A stretch of 64,000 bases of DNA from Pseudoflavitalea sp. G-6-1-2 (GTDB lineage: Bacteria > Bacteroidota > Bacteroidia > Chitinophagales > Chitinophagaceae), in assembly GCF_012927185.1 (NCBI RefSeq), contig NZ_JABBGB010000003.1:1116001-1180000 (forward strand), given 5' to 3'. The translations under genes were made by a program, and so were the position numbers. Below the pieces are notes generated by a model. That model was not told the origin of the DNA and searched no databases. It saw nothing but the letters and a program-made list of their open reading frames with translations. Each line of letters opens with the position of its first letter. Within the stretch, counting starts at the first letter, position 1. Below, one piece after another: positions 32,877-40,398 of this stretch.

Positions 32877-34085
32877 TCAGTTCCCCGATGCAGTGCTTTT
32901 TGCGAGTTTGTTATGATAGAGCAGGTGTGCAATGAGTGTAAGCAGCGTAAAGCTCATGCCAACGAATACCACGCCATTCCACTGATAATGATTCCACGCT
33001 TTTGCTGCGAGCCATGTACCGGTAGATCCTCCGATAAAATAGCTGAACATATACACGGTGTTGAGACGGTTCTTGGCGCCCACATTCAATGCAAAGAAAG
33101 TTGATTGATTCATGATATGCATCGACTGCAATCCGAGATCGATGAGTATGATGCCGATGATCAGTCCGATATACGTAAAACCTCCGAACCAGAAGATCAC
33201 CCAGCTGAGCACCATCATGAGTATGGAATACAGAATAATATGGAACGATGAGAATTTGTTGGAAATGCGGCCCACCACTGCAGCTGCTAGTGCGCCAACT
33301 GCTCCGATGATGCCGAAAGATCCTGCTACTGCCGCACCTGCATGGAAGGGCGCTTCTTCGAGATGAAAAACCAGCGTGGTCCAGAATGCGCTGAAGGCTG
33401 CGAAACCCATTGCTCCGCGGAATGATGCGAGCCGCAGCACGGGCTGCGTGCGCGTGAGCTGCACCAGCGAACGCATCAGTGCTCCGTAATTGCCTGCAAA
33501 GTTCGGATGCACTTCCGGTAGTTTGGCTGCAATGAGTATAGCCAATATCGCCATGCAGACAGCTGCTACGTAGTACATGGCTCTCCATCCCCAGATATCA
33601 CCGATAAATCCGCTGATAACGCGGGAAAGGAGAATGCCGATCAGCAATCCGCTCATCACCATTCCGATGCTGGCACTTTGTTTTTCGGGAACGGCCAACT
33701 CGGCAGCCATCGGTACGAAGATCTGTGGCACCACCGATGTAAATCCTACCATGAAACTCAATGGCAGCAGCCATTTCACGGAGGGCGCCATGGCCATGCC
33801 GGTGAGCGATAATATGATGAAGATAAAATCGAAGAGAATAAGCCGCTTGCGCATGAACATATCACCCAGCGGAACTATCAGCAATAACCCCATGGCGTAA
33901 CCGATCTGTGTTAACATGGCGATGCTGCTGATGGTGTTTTCCGACACGTTGAGATCGCGTGCCATCAATCCCAGCAAGGGCTGGTTGTAGTAGTTGTTGG
34001 CAACTACCAGGCCCGCGGCGATGGTCATCAGCCAGAGTGTGGAGCGGGTGAGTACGGGTTTCCCTGAATACTGGTTCATGCGCAA
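32877..34085 (-). CDS. MFS transporter (sugar/drug efflux type)
   Basis: 402 residues, twelve predicted membrane segments. TM1 contains the VVANNYYNQPLLGLMARDLNV signature (~residues 26-45) typical of a bacterial MFS efflux branch, followed by the loop 2-3 motif PLGDMFMRKRLI. The protein should be a proton-driven exporter in the inner membrane; substrate unknown. It stands 80 bp after the SH3-like gene's upstream side and 34 bp before the ankyrin gene's 3' end, all on the minus strand, and no local gene clearly shares its function. Confidence 0.9.
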   Translation of the reverse strand: MRMNQYSGKPVLTRSTLWLMTIAAGLVVANNYYNQPLLGLMARDLNVSENTISSIAMLTQIGYAMGLLLIVPLGDMFMRKRLILFDFIFIILSLTGMAMAPSVKWLLPLSFMVGFTSVVPQIFVPMAAELAVPEKQSASIGMVMSGLLIGILLSRVISGFIGDIWGWRAMYYVAAVCMAILAILIAAKLPEVHPNFAGNYGALMRSLVQLTRTQPVLRLASFRGAMGFAAFSAFWTTLVFHLEEAPFHAGAAVAGSFGIIGAVGALAAAVVGRISNKFSSFHIILYSILMMVLSWVIFWFGGFTYIGLIIGIILIDLGLQSMHIMNQSTFFALNVGAKNRLNTVYMFSYFIGGSTGTWLAAKAWNHYQWNGVVFVGMSFTLLTLIAHLLYHNKLAKSTASGN

Positions 34086-34119
34086 AATTGAGAAATTTAT
34101 CCGAAGACGCCGCTACAAA

Positions 34120-34794
34120 TCATTTACCGCCTGCTTTTTCAAGCACGGATACTATCCCTGAAAAACCGCGTGATCTGGCATGCTGCAGTGGAGTGATACC
34201 GTCGTGGTCGGGTATGTTCACATTGCAGCCTGCGTCTATGAGTGTTTGAATGATGTTGATATACGTCTGGCTTCCGTTGCCGAGTACGATGGCTTCCATG
34301 AGGCCCGTCCAGCCAAGCCGGTTCACATGATCGATGGGAAAGCCTTTGGTGCTGGCCAGCAGCTTTACCACATCGAGATGCCCTCTTTCGCAGGCGGGTA
34401 TCAATGCAGTTCCATTGTACCGGTTGAATACATCGAAACGTGCGCCATTGCTGAGGTATAGCTTCACCAGGTCTGTATAGCCCGATGCGCCGGCAAAGAG
34501 AAAGGGGCTGTCCTGAATATTGTCCTGCATGTTTACATCTGCCCCGTGAGCAACCAGTATCTGTGCCATTACCAAATTGTTTGCATGTGTGGCAATGAGC
34601 AGCAGATTCCGGTTGTTTTTGTCACGGGTGTTCACGTCTGTTCCGCGCTTCAATTCAGCTTCAACCGCCGCCGTCTGATTATTCATCACGGATTCGATGA
34701 TGGAAATCTGAGCGGCATCTGGTTGATGAACGTGGTTCTTCATAGTACAGGAATTGAGCAGGTACACCGAGAGGATTATAAAAATGTTATTCAT
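34120..34794 (-). CDS. Ankyrin repeat protein, periplasmic or lipid-anchored
   Basis: 224 residues with a hydrophobic N-terminus ending in a possible lipobox (VYLLNSCTMK, Cys16). About five ankyrin repeats cover residues ~33-220, for example RDKNNRNLLLIATHANNLVMAQILVAHGADVN and DHDGITPLQHARSRGFSGIVSVL. Ankyrin repeats mediate protein-protein contacts. The gene starts 11 bp after the stop of a Tat-exported amidohydrolase, so the two are probably co-transcribed and the ankyrin protein may protect or inhibit the exported enzyme (inference). Confidence 0.85.
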   Translation of the reverse strand: MNNIFIILSVYLLNSCTMKNHVHQPDAAQISIIESVMNNQTAAVEAELKRGTDVNTRDKNNRNLLLIATHANNLVMAQILVAHGADVNMQDNIQDSPFLFAGASGYTDLVKLYLSNGARFDVFNRYNGTALIPACERGHLDVVKLLASTKGFPIDHVNRLGWTGLMEAIVLGNGSQTYINIIQTLIDAGCNVNIPDHDGITPLQHARSRGFSGIVSVLEKAGGK

Positions 34795-34805
34795 AGGGAT
34801 GGATT

Positions 34806-36134
34806 TTAGTACACCACATTTCCGCTATGGACCAGCGACCGGACCGGCGAAATTCTCGAAACTGCTTCCGCAGAGCAGCTGGCATCCACCAGCACAAAGC
34901 TGGCTGTGTCTCCGGCTTTGGGCCATTGACGGTTGCCTTTTTCATCCAGCGGAAGGAGATTGCAGGTAGCTAACCTGAGACTTCTGTTGAGCTCGAATTC
35001 TGTAGAGTATCCATATAGTTGCGCCATCAGGTTGGCTTTTTGCAGCACACTGCCTGATCCGAAAGTATTCCAGTGATCGATGATGCTGTCGTTGCCCGTC
35101 ATCACTTCTACTCCGTATTTGTAGAGAGTTGGGATGGGCATGGTGATGCCTCCGAATGGGATGGTGCTCACTACGCCGATCTTTGCATTGGCCATTTTCT
35201 CTACTGTTTCCTGCAGTTTGGCAGGTTCCAGTTTTGCCAGCACAAAGCAGTGGCTGAGCCATGTTTTACCTTTCAGCACAGGGTTTTCATTCACTTTACT
35301 GATGAGATATTCCACGGTCTTCAGTCCGGGTTCGCCTCCTTCGTGCAGGTGAATGTCGATGCCTTTGTTGTGATCGAGTGCAAGCTGAACAACTATGTCC
35401 ATGCTCTTTTCGATATTGCCATCCACTGAATTGGGATCGAGGCCTCCGATGAAATCGATATCCATCTGCGCTGCTTCCTTCATCAGTTGTTCGGAATGCG
35501 AATAGAGAATGCCATGTTGCGGAAATGCCACCAGCTCTGCACCGAATGAGTTCTTCTTATTCTCCAGCGCCTTCTGGAGGTTCTTCAGCGAATCGAGTTT
35601 CGAAGTAGGATCGATGTTCACATGGCTGCGTGCGAAATTGCTTCCTTTCGATTGCAGCAACTCTATCAGCTTCTCCGCGCGGTAGGTAGATGTCTTCAGC
35701 ATCTCCGGCAGTATTTGCTGTTCGAGTGCAATCATGTCTTTTACGGAACGCTGCTTTTTGGAGCGCGCTTTCCATGGACCACCGTAAAAAGTTTTGTCGA
35801 GGTGAATATGCATGTCCCTGAATGCAGGCAGCATCAGCAGTCCTTTGGCATCGATGCCTTTTGCATTGGGTTCGTTGGGCTTTACGGATCTTATTTTCCC
35901 GTCGCTGATTTCGATGGTGAAGAGTTCTGTGCGTGTTGCAACGATCTCTCCGTCTTCCGTTTCAAATCCGGTTTCGAGTCTCACATTTTTTATTAGAGAG
36001 ACTTTGCCCGGAGCGATGGTTTCGGGTGTAGGGGCTGTATGTGCACTGGCAACGTTACCGGCCAGTATGCCGCCGCCTGCCAGAAGAATAGAGGAGTTTC
36101 TGATAAAATCTTTGCGTGAGAGGGGTGAGGTCAT
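34806..36134 (-). CDS. Tat-exported amidohydrolase related to cytosine deaminase
   Basis: 442 residues. The N-terminus SRKDFIRNSSILLAGGGILAG is a Tat-like or atypical signal of the 'SRKDF' type seen in Bacteroidota. Amidohydrolase metal motifs are FRDMHIHLDKTF (~107-118, the HxH), DIHLHEGGEPG (~258-268, His then catalytic Glu), WLSHCFVL (~295) and MTGNDSIIDHW (~352-362, the metal Asp). The closest well-known family is cytosine deaminase/CodA-like, which hydrolyses an amino or amide group on a ring. Export of such an enzyme is unusual and suggests an extracytoplasmic substrate. It has its own TAACTTTG promoter element and is followed by the ankyrin gene. Confidence 0.86.
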   Translation of the reverse strand: MTSPLSRKDFIRNSSILLAGGGILAGNVASAHTAPTPETIAPGKVSLIKNVRLETGFETEDGEIVATRTELFTIEISDGKIRSVKPNEPNAKGIDAKGLLMLPAFRDMHIHLDKTFYGGPWKARSKKQRSVKDMIALEQQILPEMLKTSTYRAEKLIELLQSKGSNFARSHVNIDPTSKLDSLKNLQKALENKKNSFGAELVAFPQHGILYSHSEQLMKEAAQMDIDFIGGLDPNSVDGNIEKSMDIVVQLALDHNKGIDIHLHEGGEPGLKTVEYLISKVNENPVLKGKTWLSHCFVLAKLEPAKLQETVEKMANAKIGVVSTIPFGGITMPIPTLYKYGVEVMTGNDSIIDHWNTFGSGSVLQKANLMAQLYGYSTEFELNRSLRLATCNLLPLDEKGNRQWPKAGDTASFVLVDASCSAEAVSRISPVRSLVHSGNVVY

Positions 36135-36156
36135 TTACTCAGATTTTTTAGATAAT

Positions 36157-36164
36157 CAAAGTTA
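36157..36164 (-). promoter_or_regulatory. Bacteroidota -7 promoter element TAACTTTG of the amidohydrolase gene
   Basis: A perfect TAnnTTTG match on the minus strand, 22 bases before the ATG at 36134. No convincing -33 element. Confidence 0.45.
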
Positions 36165-36215
36165 CCCACACCCTGCGCGGATTTGATGTGATGATTATGC
36201 CATAACTTGTAAATT

Positions 36216-37085
36216 TTATAACTGTTCCCTGAATTCGCGGGGCGAAACGTTGGTTTGTCCTTTGAAGAAATTGGAGAAATAAGCGGGATCATTGAAGCCA
36301 AGCCCGAAAGAGATCTCCTTGATCGATTTATCTGAAGCCTGCAGTAAACGCTTGGCTTCGAGTGTAATGCGGTTCTGTATCAGGAACATCGCAGGCACAT
36401 TGAAATGCCGCTGGCTCAGTATATTGAGGTAATTGGGTGTGATGTTGAGCTGTGATGCGTAGAAACTTACAGATTTCTGTTCTCTGAAATGTGCATCCAC
36501 CAACGTGTAGTATTGGTGCAATATCGGTTTGGTGCGATAAATGCTCATGTCTTTGAATTTCTTCTCTGCTTCGCGGCTTACCATTTCTGCAATCAGCCTG
36601 CTGCGCAGATTAACGATGCTCCATTGCACAGGTTTCTTCTGCAATTCTTTTTTGATAGCGAAGATCTCATAATGCAGCTTGCTGTACATCTCTGCAGAAA
36701 GATTCACTACCGGGTGCTTCTGATAAAGTATATAGGAGAGATCTAGAGAAGAAGAGAAGGACTCATAGATGCGCCTGCTGATCATGAGCTGAAAAGCCCT
36801 GGTGCTCTTGCCTAATTTCCAGGTGTGCACCTGATCAGGAAATAGCAGATGGATCTGCGAGTCCTTCACTTTATAATCAACGAAATCGATGGTGTGTATG
36901 CCGCTTCCTTTTTCGAATAGCTGGAAAATGAAGAAATCGTGTTTGTGCGGTTTCTCTATCAGTCTTTCTCCGATAATATCGTGGTACTGCAAACTGTCGT
37001 CTGCTTCCAGTTCTATCTGAAATTCCCTGATACCGAATGTGGGATACTGTTCCTTCTTTTTTTGCTGTCTGCTGCTTTTAGTCAT
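36216..37085 (-). CDS. AraC family transcriptional regulator with cupin sensor
   Basis: 289 residues. The N-terminal cupin contains KPHKHDFFIFQLFEKGSGIHTIDF (~45-68), a HxH-bearing AraC_binding fold. The C-terminal HTH spans ~185-288 (VSFYASQLNITPNYLNILSQ, and SIKEISFGLGFNDPAYFSNFF, ending VSPREFREQL). It sits just upstream of the amidohydrolase-ankyrin pair in the same direction, with a separate promoter element between them, so it may regulate that pair. Inducer unknown. Confidence 0.9.
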   Translation of the reverse strand: MTKSSRQQKKKEQYPTFGIREFQIELEADDSLQYHDIIGERLIEKPHKHDFFIFQLFEKGSGIHTIDFVDYKVKDSQIHLLFPDQVHTWKLGKSTRAFQLMISRRIYESFSSSLDLSYILYQKHPVVNLSAEMYSKLHYEIFAIKKELQKKPVQWSIVNLRSRLIAEMVSREAEKKFKDMSIYRTKPILHQYYTLVDAHFREQKSVSFYASQLNITPNYLNILSQRHFNVPAMFLIQNRITLEAKRLLQASDKSIKEISFGLGFNDPAYFSNFFKGQTNVSPREFREQL

Positions 37086-37119
37086 TGGCTGATTTTATGA
37101 CCGGATATGCATCATGCTG

Positions 37120-37127
37120 CAAAAATA
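37120..37127 (-). promoter_or_regulatory. Bacteroidota -7 promoter element TATTTTTG of the AraC gene
   Basis: A perfect TAnnTTTG match on the minus strand, 34 bases before the ATG at 37085. A TTG lies 23 bases upstream of it, slightly further than usual. Confidence 0.45.
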
Positions 37128-37183
37128 GTCAGTGGAACTGATATGTGCTACAACGATTATTTCAGGGTAATGGTAGTGTTTTA

Positions 37184-37618
37184 TCAGGCATTCCCGTTCA
37201 GGATACTTTTGTAATGCGGATTGTACATGATGCCGAGTACATTACCGAACGGATCGATCACTGAAGCGGTAATGAAATCGCCGTTTTCTCCTCTTGGTGT
37301 AACAGGCTCCAGTTCTTTTGCGCCCATGCCGATCAGCTGCGCGAACGTTGCCTGTACATCTTCCACATGCCAGTAAGCCACACCACCGCCACCAATGCCT
37401 TGTGCAAGGCTTTGAGGTGCATATTTGCGATCGATAAATCCGAGTTCATGTTCATAATCGCCGATGCGGAATTCAATGTATGCAGGTGCTTCGGCATTCG
37501 GAAATGCGTAGTATGCCTCAATCCCCAGCAGTTGGCTGTACCATTTTTTTGCTGCTGCGATATCATCTGCGAAGAATGTTACTGTTGCCAGTCCTTTCAG
37601 GTTTTTTGAAGTTGCCAT
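37184..37618 (-). CDS. VOC family (glyoxalase/bleomycin-resistance-like) protein
   Basis: 144 residues forming two beta-alpha-beta-beta-beta modules: VTFFADDIAAAKKWYSQLLGI at the N-terminus and VAYWHVEDVQATFAQLIGMGAKELEPVT in the second half, ending SVIDPFGNVLGIMYNPHY. Metal-ligand positions are partly kept (His in YWHVED, Glu-like residues in EYRIGDYEHELGF). Members are glyoxalases, extradiol dioxygenases or antibiotic-binding proteins; the sequence does not discriminate. The gene stands alone with a perfect -7 element upstream. Confidence 0.87.
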   Translation of the reverse strand: MATSKNLKGLATVTFFADDIAAAKKWYSQLLGIEAYYAFPNAEAPAYIEFRIGDYEHELGFIDRKYAPQSLAQGIGGGGVAYWHVEDVQATFAQLIGMGAKELEPVTPRGENGDFITASVIDPFGNVLGIMYNPHYKSILNGNA

Positions 37619-37643
37619 ATGTATTGTTTTTTGTTTGACAGAT

Positions 37644-37651
37644 CAAAACTA
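37644..37651 (-). promoter_or_regulatory. Bacteroidota -7 promoter element TAGTTTTG of the VOC gene
   Basis: A perfect TAnnTTTG match on the minus strand, 25 bases before the ATG at 37618. The -33 element was not identified. Confidence 0.45.
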
Positions 37652-37774
37652 TCATGGCGGAGTGACAGCAGTATGTCAGCAGGATTTTCTAAAACTGATT
37701 TTTTTTGAAAGGTATTGCTCCGGAAATACGAATGCTTTTTGCGTATATTGCTTTGCTTATCTTAAAATAGTCAC

Positions 37775-38293
37775 ATGCAGATTACAGTAACACCAAGGCT
37801 CGTGATCAGAGAACTGGTTCTTGAGGACGCACCATTCGTTCTCAGCATTCTCAATACTCCCGGATGGATCCGCTTTATTGGCGACAGAAAAGTACACGAT
37901 CTCGCTGCTGCGGAACAATACATCGATACAAGATTCATCTACAGCTACAACACTTACGGATACGGCATTTACGCCATCGAATCTTCCGAAGGAAAATTAC
38001 TGGGCCTCTGTGGACTGGTGAAAAGAGACTACCTGCCGCATCCTGACCTCGGTTATGCCCTGATGCCGGAGAACGAAGGACAGGGGTATGCGCGTGAAGC
38101 TGCAGCGGCAGTGTTGCGTTATGCCGTTGAAACCCTGGGGCAGAAAGTGATTCACGCGATTGTTACACCCACCAATTCACGATCTGTACACCTGCTCGAA
38201 CAACTGGGTTTCAGTTTTGAAAAAGATATTATGGATACAGGAGAGCGGTTGCTGCTATTCAGCTATCATGCGAATGGATCAGCAGAGCAATAG
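37775..38293 (+). CDS. GNAT family N-acetyltransferase (RimJ/RimL-like)
   Basis: 172 residues: TPRLVIRELVLEDAPFVLSIL at the N-terminus, the acetyl-CoA-binding motif ENEGQGYAREAAAAVLRYA (~95-113) and TPTNSRSVHLLEQLGFSFEKD near 130-150. This is the RimJ/RimL-type GNAT layout, so it should acetylate an amino group on a protein N-terminus or small molecule using acetyl-CoA. The substrate cannot be inferred. It is convergent with the AraC gene at 38304 with 10 bp between the stop codons. Confidence 0.9.
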   Translation: MQITVTPRLVIRELVLEDAPFVLSILNTPGWIRFIGDRKVHDLAAAEQYIDTRFIYSYNTYGYGIYAIESSEGKLLGLCGLVKRDYLPHPDLGYALMPENEGQGYAREAAAAVLRYAVETLGQKVIHAIVTPTNSRSVHLLEQLGFSFEKDIMDTGERLLLFSYHANGSAEQ

Positions 38294-38303
38294 GGAAAGA
38301 TAA

Positions 38304-39251
38304 TTACGAGTTGTGCATATGCTTCCGCCTGAATTCCTGCGGACTCTTACCGGTTTGTTTTTTGAAGAAGCGGCAGAAATAACTCTGATCTGCATAGTTC
38401 AGTTCACCTGCGATCTGTGTAACTGTGTGCTGCGTTTGTATCAGCAGGCTCTTGGCTTCGGTGATCAATACCTCGTAAATGAATTCACTGGCAGGTTTGC
38501 CGGTAACGGCTTTCACCGTATCGTTTAGGTAATGCGGCGTAACATACAGCAGCGCTGCATAATCCGATACCTGCCTTTTGCTAAGGTAGTGTTCCGCCAC
38601 CATTTTTCTGTACTGCGTTACCAGCTGCTGGCTTTTGGGAATGCCGGACTGTTCTGTTTGTTTTTTGTGGCGATAGATGCGTTCAATTTCTATCAGCAAA
38701 ATGTTGAGGTATAATCTTACCAGCAGATCGTCGTTGATGCTTTTGCGTTGGCTGTATTCGAAACTCATTTTCTCAAACAGCTCAATGATAGCGTCCGCCT
38801 CGGTTTCGGATACTTTCATGAACAGATCGTTGTCTGGCTGAAAGAAAGGGTAGTGGTTTAGCTTCACCTGATGGCGGAGGCAGAGCAGAAAGTAATCGGC
38901 GTCGAAGATTACATGATATCCTTTTACATCATTGCTCCAGTGTTCAATAGTGTGGAGTTGATTTTCGGGAACGAAGTATAAAGTGTTCGCACCAAACTCA
39001 TAGCTTTTGAATCCGATGGTCTCCTTTACTTTTCCGCGAGTGACCAATACTAGTGTATAGAAACTTCTGCGTGTTGCAGAGAACGGATGCTCCTTGTGAA
39101 AGGTTTTGAGTTTCTCCAGCGGCATCACTTCAAAGAAGTTCTGCGTACGCGCCTGCCCAAAATCGCAGCTGATCTGTCCGGTTTCAGACAGGTACTGCTT
39201 TTTGAAATCCTGTGGATTCTTTATCAGCTTAGGCTTTCTGGTACTGCTCAT
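38304..39251 (-). CDS. AraC family transcriptional regulator, overlapping the upstream flavoprotein gene
   Basis: 315 residues. The N-terminal cupin half contains LVLVTRGKVKETIGFKSYEFGANTLYFVPENQ. The C-terminal HTH spans ~215-312 (RQVSDYAALLYVTPHYLNDTVK, and TVTQIAGELNYADQSYFCRFF, ending KSPQEFRRKHM). Its first 23 bp overlap the end of the dithiol-flavoprotein gene, so both are on one message and translationally coupled. This suggests an enzyme-regulator pair responding to a thiol-active or redox-active compound (inference). Confidence 0.9.
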   Translation of the reverse strand: MSSTRKPKLIKNPQDFKKQYLSETGQISCDFGQARTQNFFEVMPLEKLKTFHKEHPFSATRRSFYTLVLVTRGKVKETIGFKSYEFGANTLYFVPENQLHTIEHWSNDVKGYHVIFDADYFLLCLRHQVKLNHYPFFQPDNDLFMKVSETEADAIIELFEKMSFEYSQRKSINDDLLVRLYLNILLIEIERIYRHKKQTEQSGIPKSQQLVTQYRKMVAEHYLSKRQVSDYAALLYVTPHYLNDTVKAVTGKPASEFIYEVLITEAKSLLIQTQHTVTQIAGELNYADQSYFCRFFKKQTGKSPQEFRRKHMHNS

Positions 39252-40146
39252 AATCCTGCATAATTAATCCGCCGTTGCAGGCGATGCCTGCCTTGGTTCC
39301 TGAAGATGCTGCAAATATCACCTGATGTGCCATTGGGTGCGACAGATCTCCAACTGCAAAAACGCCGGGTACGGTTGTCTGAAAATGTTCATCCACCACC
39401 ACTGCGCCTTCTTCTGTGAGACTGCATCCCAGCTGCACTGCAAGTTCGTTGTGGAACTTATATCCGGTGGCTCTTACATAAACAGCCGTAACCTGTGATT
39501 GTTTGCCATCTGCTGTTTTCACAACCACACCTGCCGGATAATCGATCAGTTCGGTAACAGTAGATTCAATCACAGGAATATTATTGCCTGCAAGCCATTC
39601 TTTGAATTTGGGCGATAATTCTGCTGTTCCGTTGGTGAACAACTGCACTTGTTTATTGAGATTATAAACAAGTGGCACCACATGCTCAGCAGCTTTACCA
39701 TTATTGATCAGTGCAACGGGTTCGTCGCGCACTTCCCATCCATGGCAGTAAGGGCAATGGATCACTTTGCCACCCCATAGTGCTTTAAGGCCTTTGATTT
39801 CGGGAAGCAGATCGGTGAGGCCGGTAGCGAGTATCACTCTTCTTGCTGAAAAAGTTTCTCCTTTGTTATTGGTGATTATGAACCGGTTGCTCTGTTGTGT
39901 TATGCCTGTTACGCGCGATTGGCTGAATTGCACACTGGTATAAGGTTTCAGTTGTTCTCTTGCAATGCGCAGCAATTCTAGCGGCGGTGTTCCATCGCGC
40001 GTAAAAATATTTTGTGCATGCGCTGCAGGTTTGTTGCGTGGTTCACCTGCGTCGAAAACAATGGTTCTTCTGCGTGCACGGCCTAGTGTGAGTGCCGCTG
40101 ATAATCCTGCTGATGCGCCACCGATGATGGCTACTTCCTGTTCCAT
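39229..40146 (-). CDS. Thioredoxin-reductase-like flavoprotein with CPYC motif (GliT-like dithiol oxidase group?)
   Basis: 305 residues. The FAD motif IIGGASAGLSAALTLGRARR is at 7-26, the redox-active CPYCHGWE at ~134-141, and the C-terminal FAD motif FAVGDLSHPMAHQVIFAASSG near 262-282. The NADPH-binding part of true thioredoxin reductases (GGGxSA and HRRxxxRA) is replaced by ALINNGKAAEH and LFTNGTAEL, so NADPH reduction is doubtful. CPYCHG flavoproteins without NADPH motifs include the GliT/HlmI dithiol oxidases that form disulfides in natural products. Ordinary annotation would be 'NAD(P)/FAD-dependent oxidoreductase'. The message has a structured ~100-base leader. Confidence 0.87.
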   Translation of the reverse strand: MEQEVAIIGGASAGLSAALTLGRARRRTIVFDAGEPRNKPAAHAQNIFTRDGTPPLELLRIAREQLKPYTSVQFSQSRVTGITQQSNRFIITNNKGETFSARRVILATGLTDLLPEIKGLKALWGGKVIHCPYCHGWEVRDEPVALINNGKAAEHVVPLVYNLNKQVQLFTNGTAELSPKFKEWLAGNNIPVIESTVTELIDYPAGVVVKTADGKQSQVTAVYVRATGYKFHNELAVQLGCSLTEEGAVVVDEHFQTTVPGVFAVGDLSHPMAHQVIFAASSGTKAGIACNGGLIMQDYEQYQKA

Positions 40147-40183
40147 ATGCCGATGTTTTTTGAGGTAATCCTGCCGAATTGAT

Positions 40184-40234
40184 CAGGTACAAACCGTCTG
40201 GTAGCTTTTGGCTCTCTGGATGAGTTTGCACCTG
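40184..40234 (-). promoter_or_regulatory. Structured 5' leader of the CPYC flavoprotein gene: 11-bp stem with 29-base loop
   Basis: On the minus strand CAGGTGCAAAC (40234-40224) pairs with GTTTGTACCTG (40194-40184): ten Watson-Crick pairs and one G-U. The loop contains a small AGC/GCT hairpin and the string CTCATCCAGAGAG. It lies between the promoter-like TAATTTTG and the ATG at 40146. The leader after the stem reads ACCTGATC, then GGATTACC. It resembles no riboswitch class completely. Confidence 0.5.
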
Positions 40235-40251
40235 GGTTCCTTATCTGAAGG

Positions 40252-40259
40252 CAAAATTA
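40252..40259 (-). promoter_or_regulatory. Bacteroidota -7 promoter element TAATTTTG of the flavoprotein-AraC operon
   Basis: A perfect TAnnTTTG match on the minus strand, 105 bases before the ATG at 40146. It predicts an unusually long leader containing the hairpin at 40184-40234. Confidence 0.45.
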
Positions 40260-40341
40260 GGCAGTATTTCTGTGCTGGAGTTGGATTATTCGTGTGAGTT
40301 TAGGTACAAATCGCCGGTAGTGCAGTGCAGCCCTGAAATAC

Positions 40342-40370
40342 AAAAGCCCCCGGAACTGCCGGAGGCTTTT
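40342..40370 (-). terminator. Terminator hairpin downstream of the LRR gene (minus strand)
   Basis: AAAAGCC-C-CCGG (40342-40353) pairs with CCGG-A-GGCTTTT (40359-40370), with one internal mismatch and a 5-base loop. It lies 28 bases past the LRR stop codon at 40399. The closing A/T runs make it usable on either strand. Confidence 0.75.
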
Positions 40371-40398
40371 GCTGCACTTGATTCTTGTATGAGAATGT

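Noticed and set aside
40043-40231. A 62-codon minus-strand frame in the leader of the flavoprotein gene
   Set aside because: It would read through the hairpin and then out of frame into the flavoprotein gene. The peptide has no attenuator-like residue run, so a leader peptide is not supported.
40184-40260. SAM-I or TPP riboswitch in the flavoprotein leader
   Set aside because: CTCATCCAGAGAG resembles the start of SAM-I and ACCTGATC resembles a TPP segment, but the other core motifs (GAGGGA, GGCAACC; CTGAGA, TAATGCCAGCG) are missing and the length is too short.
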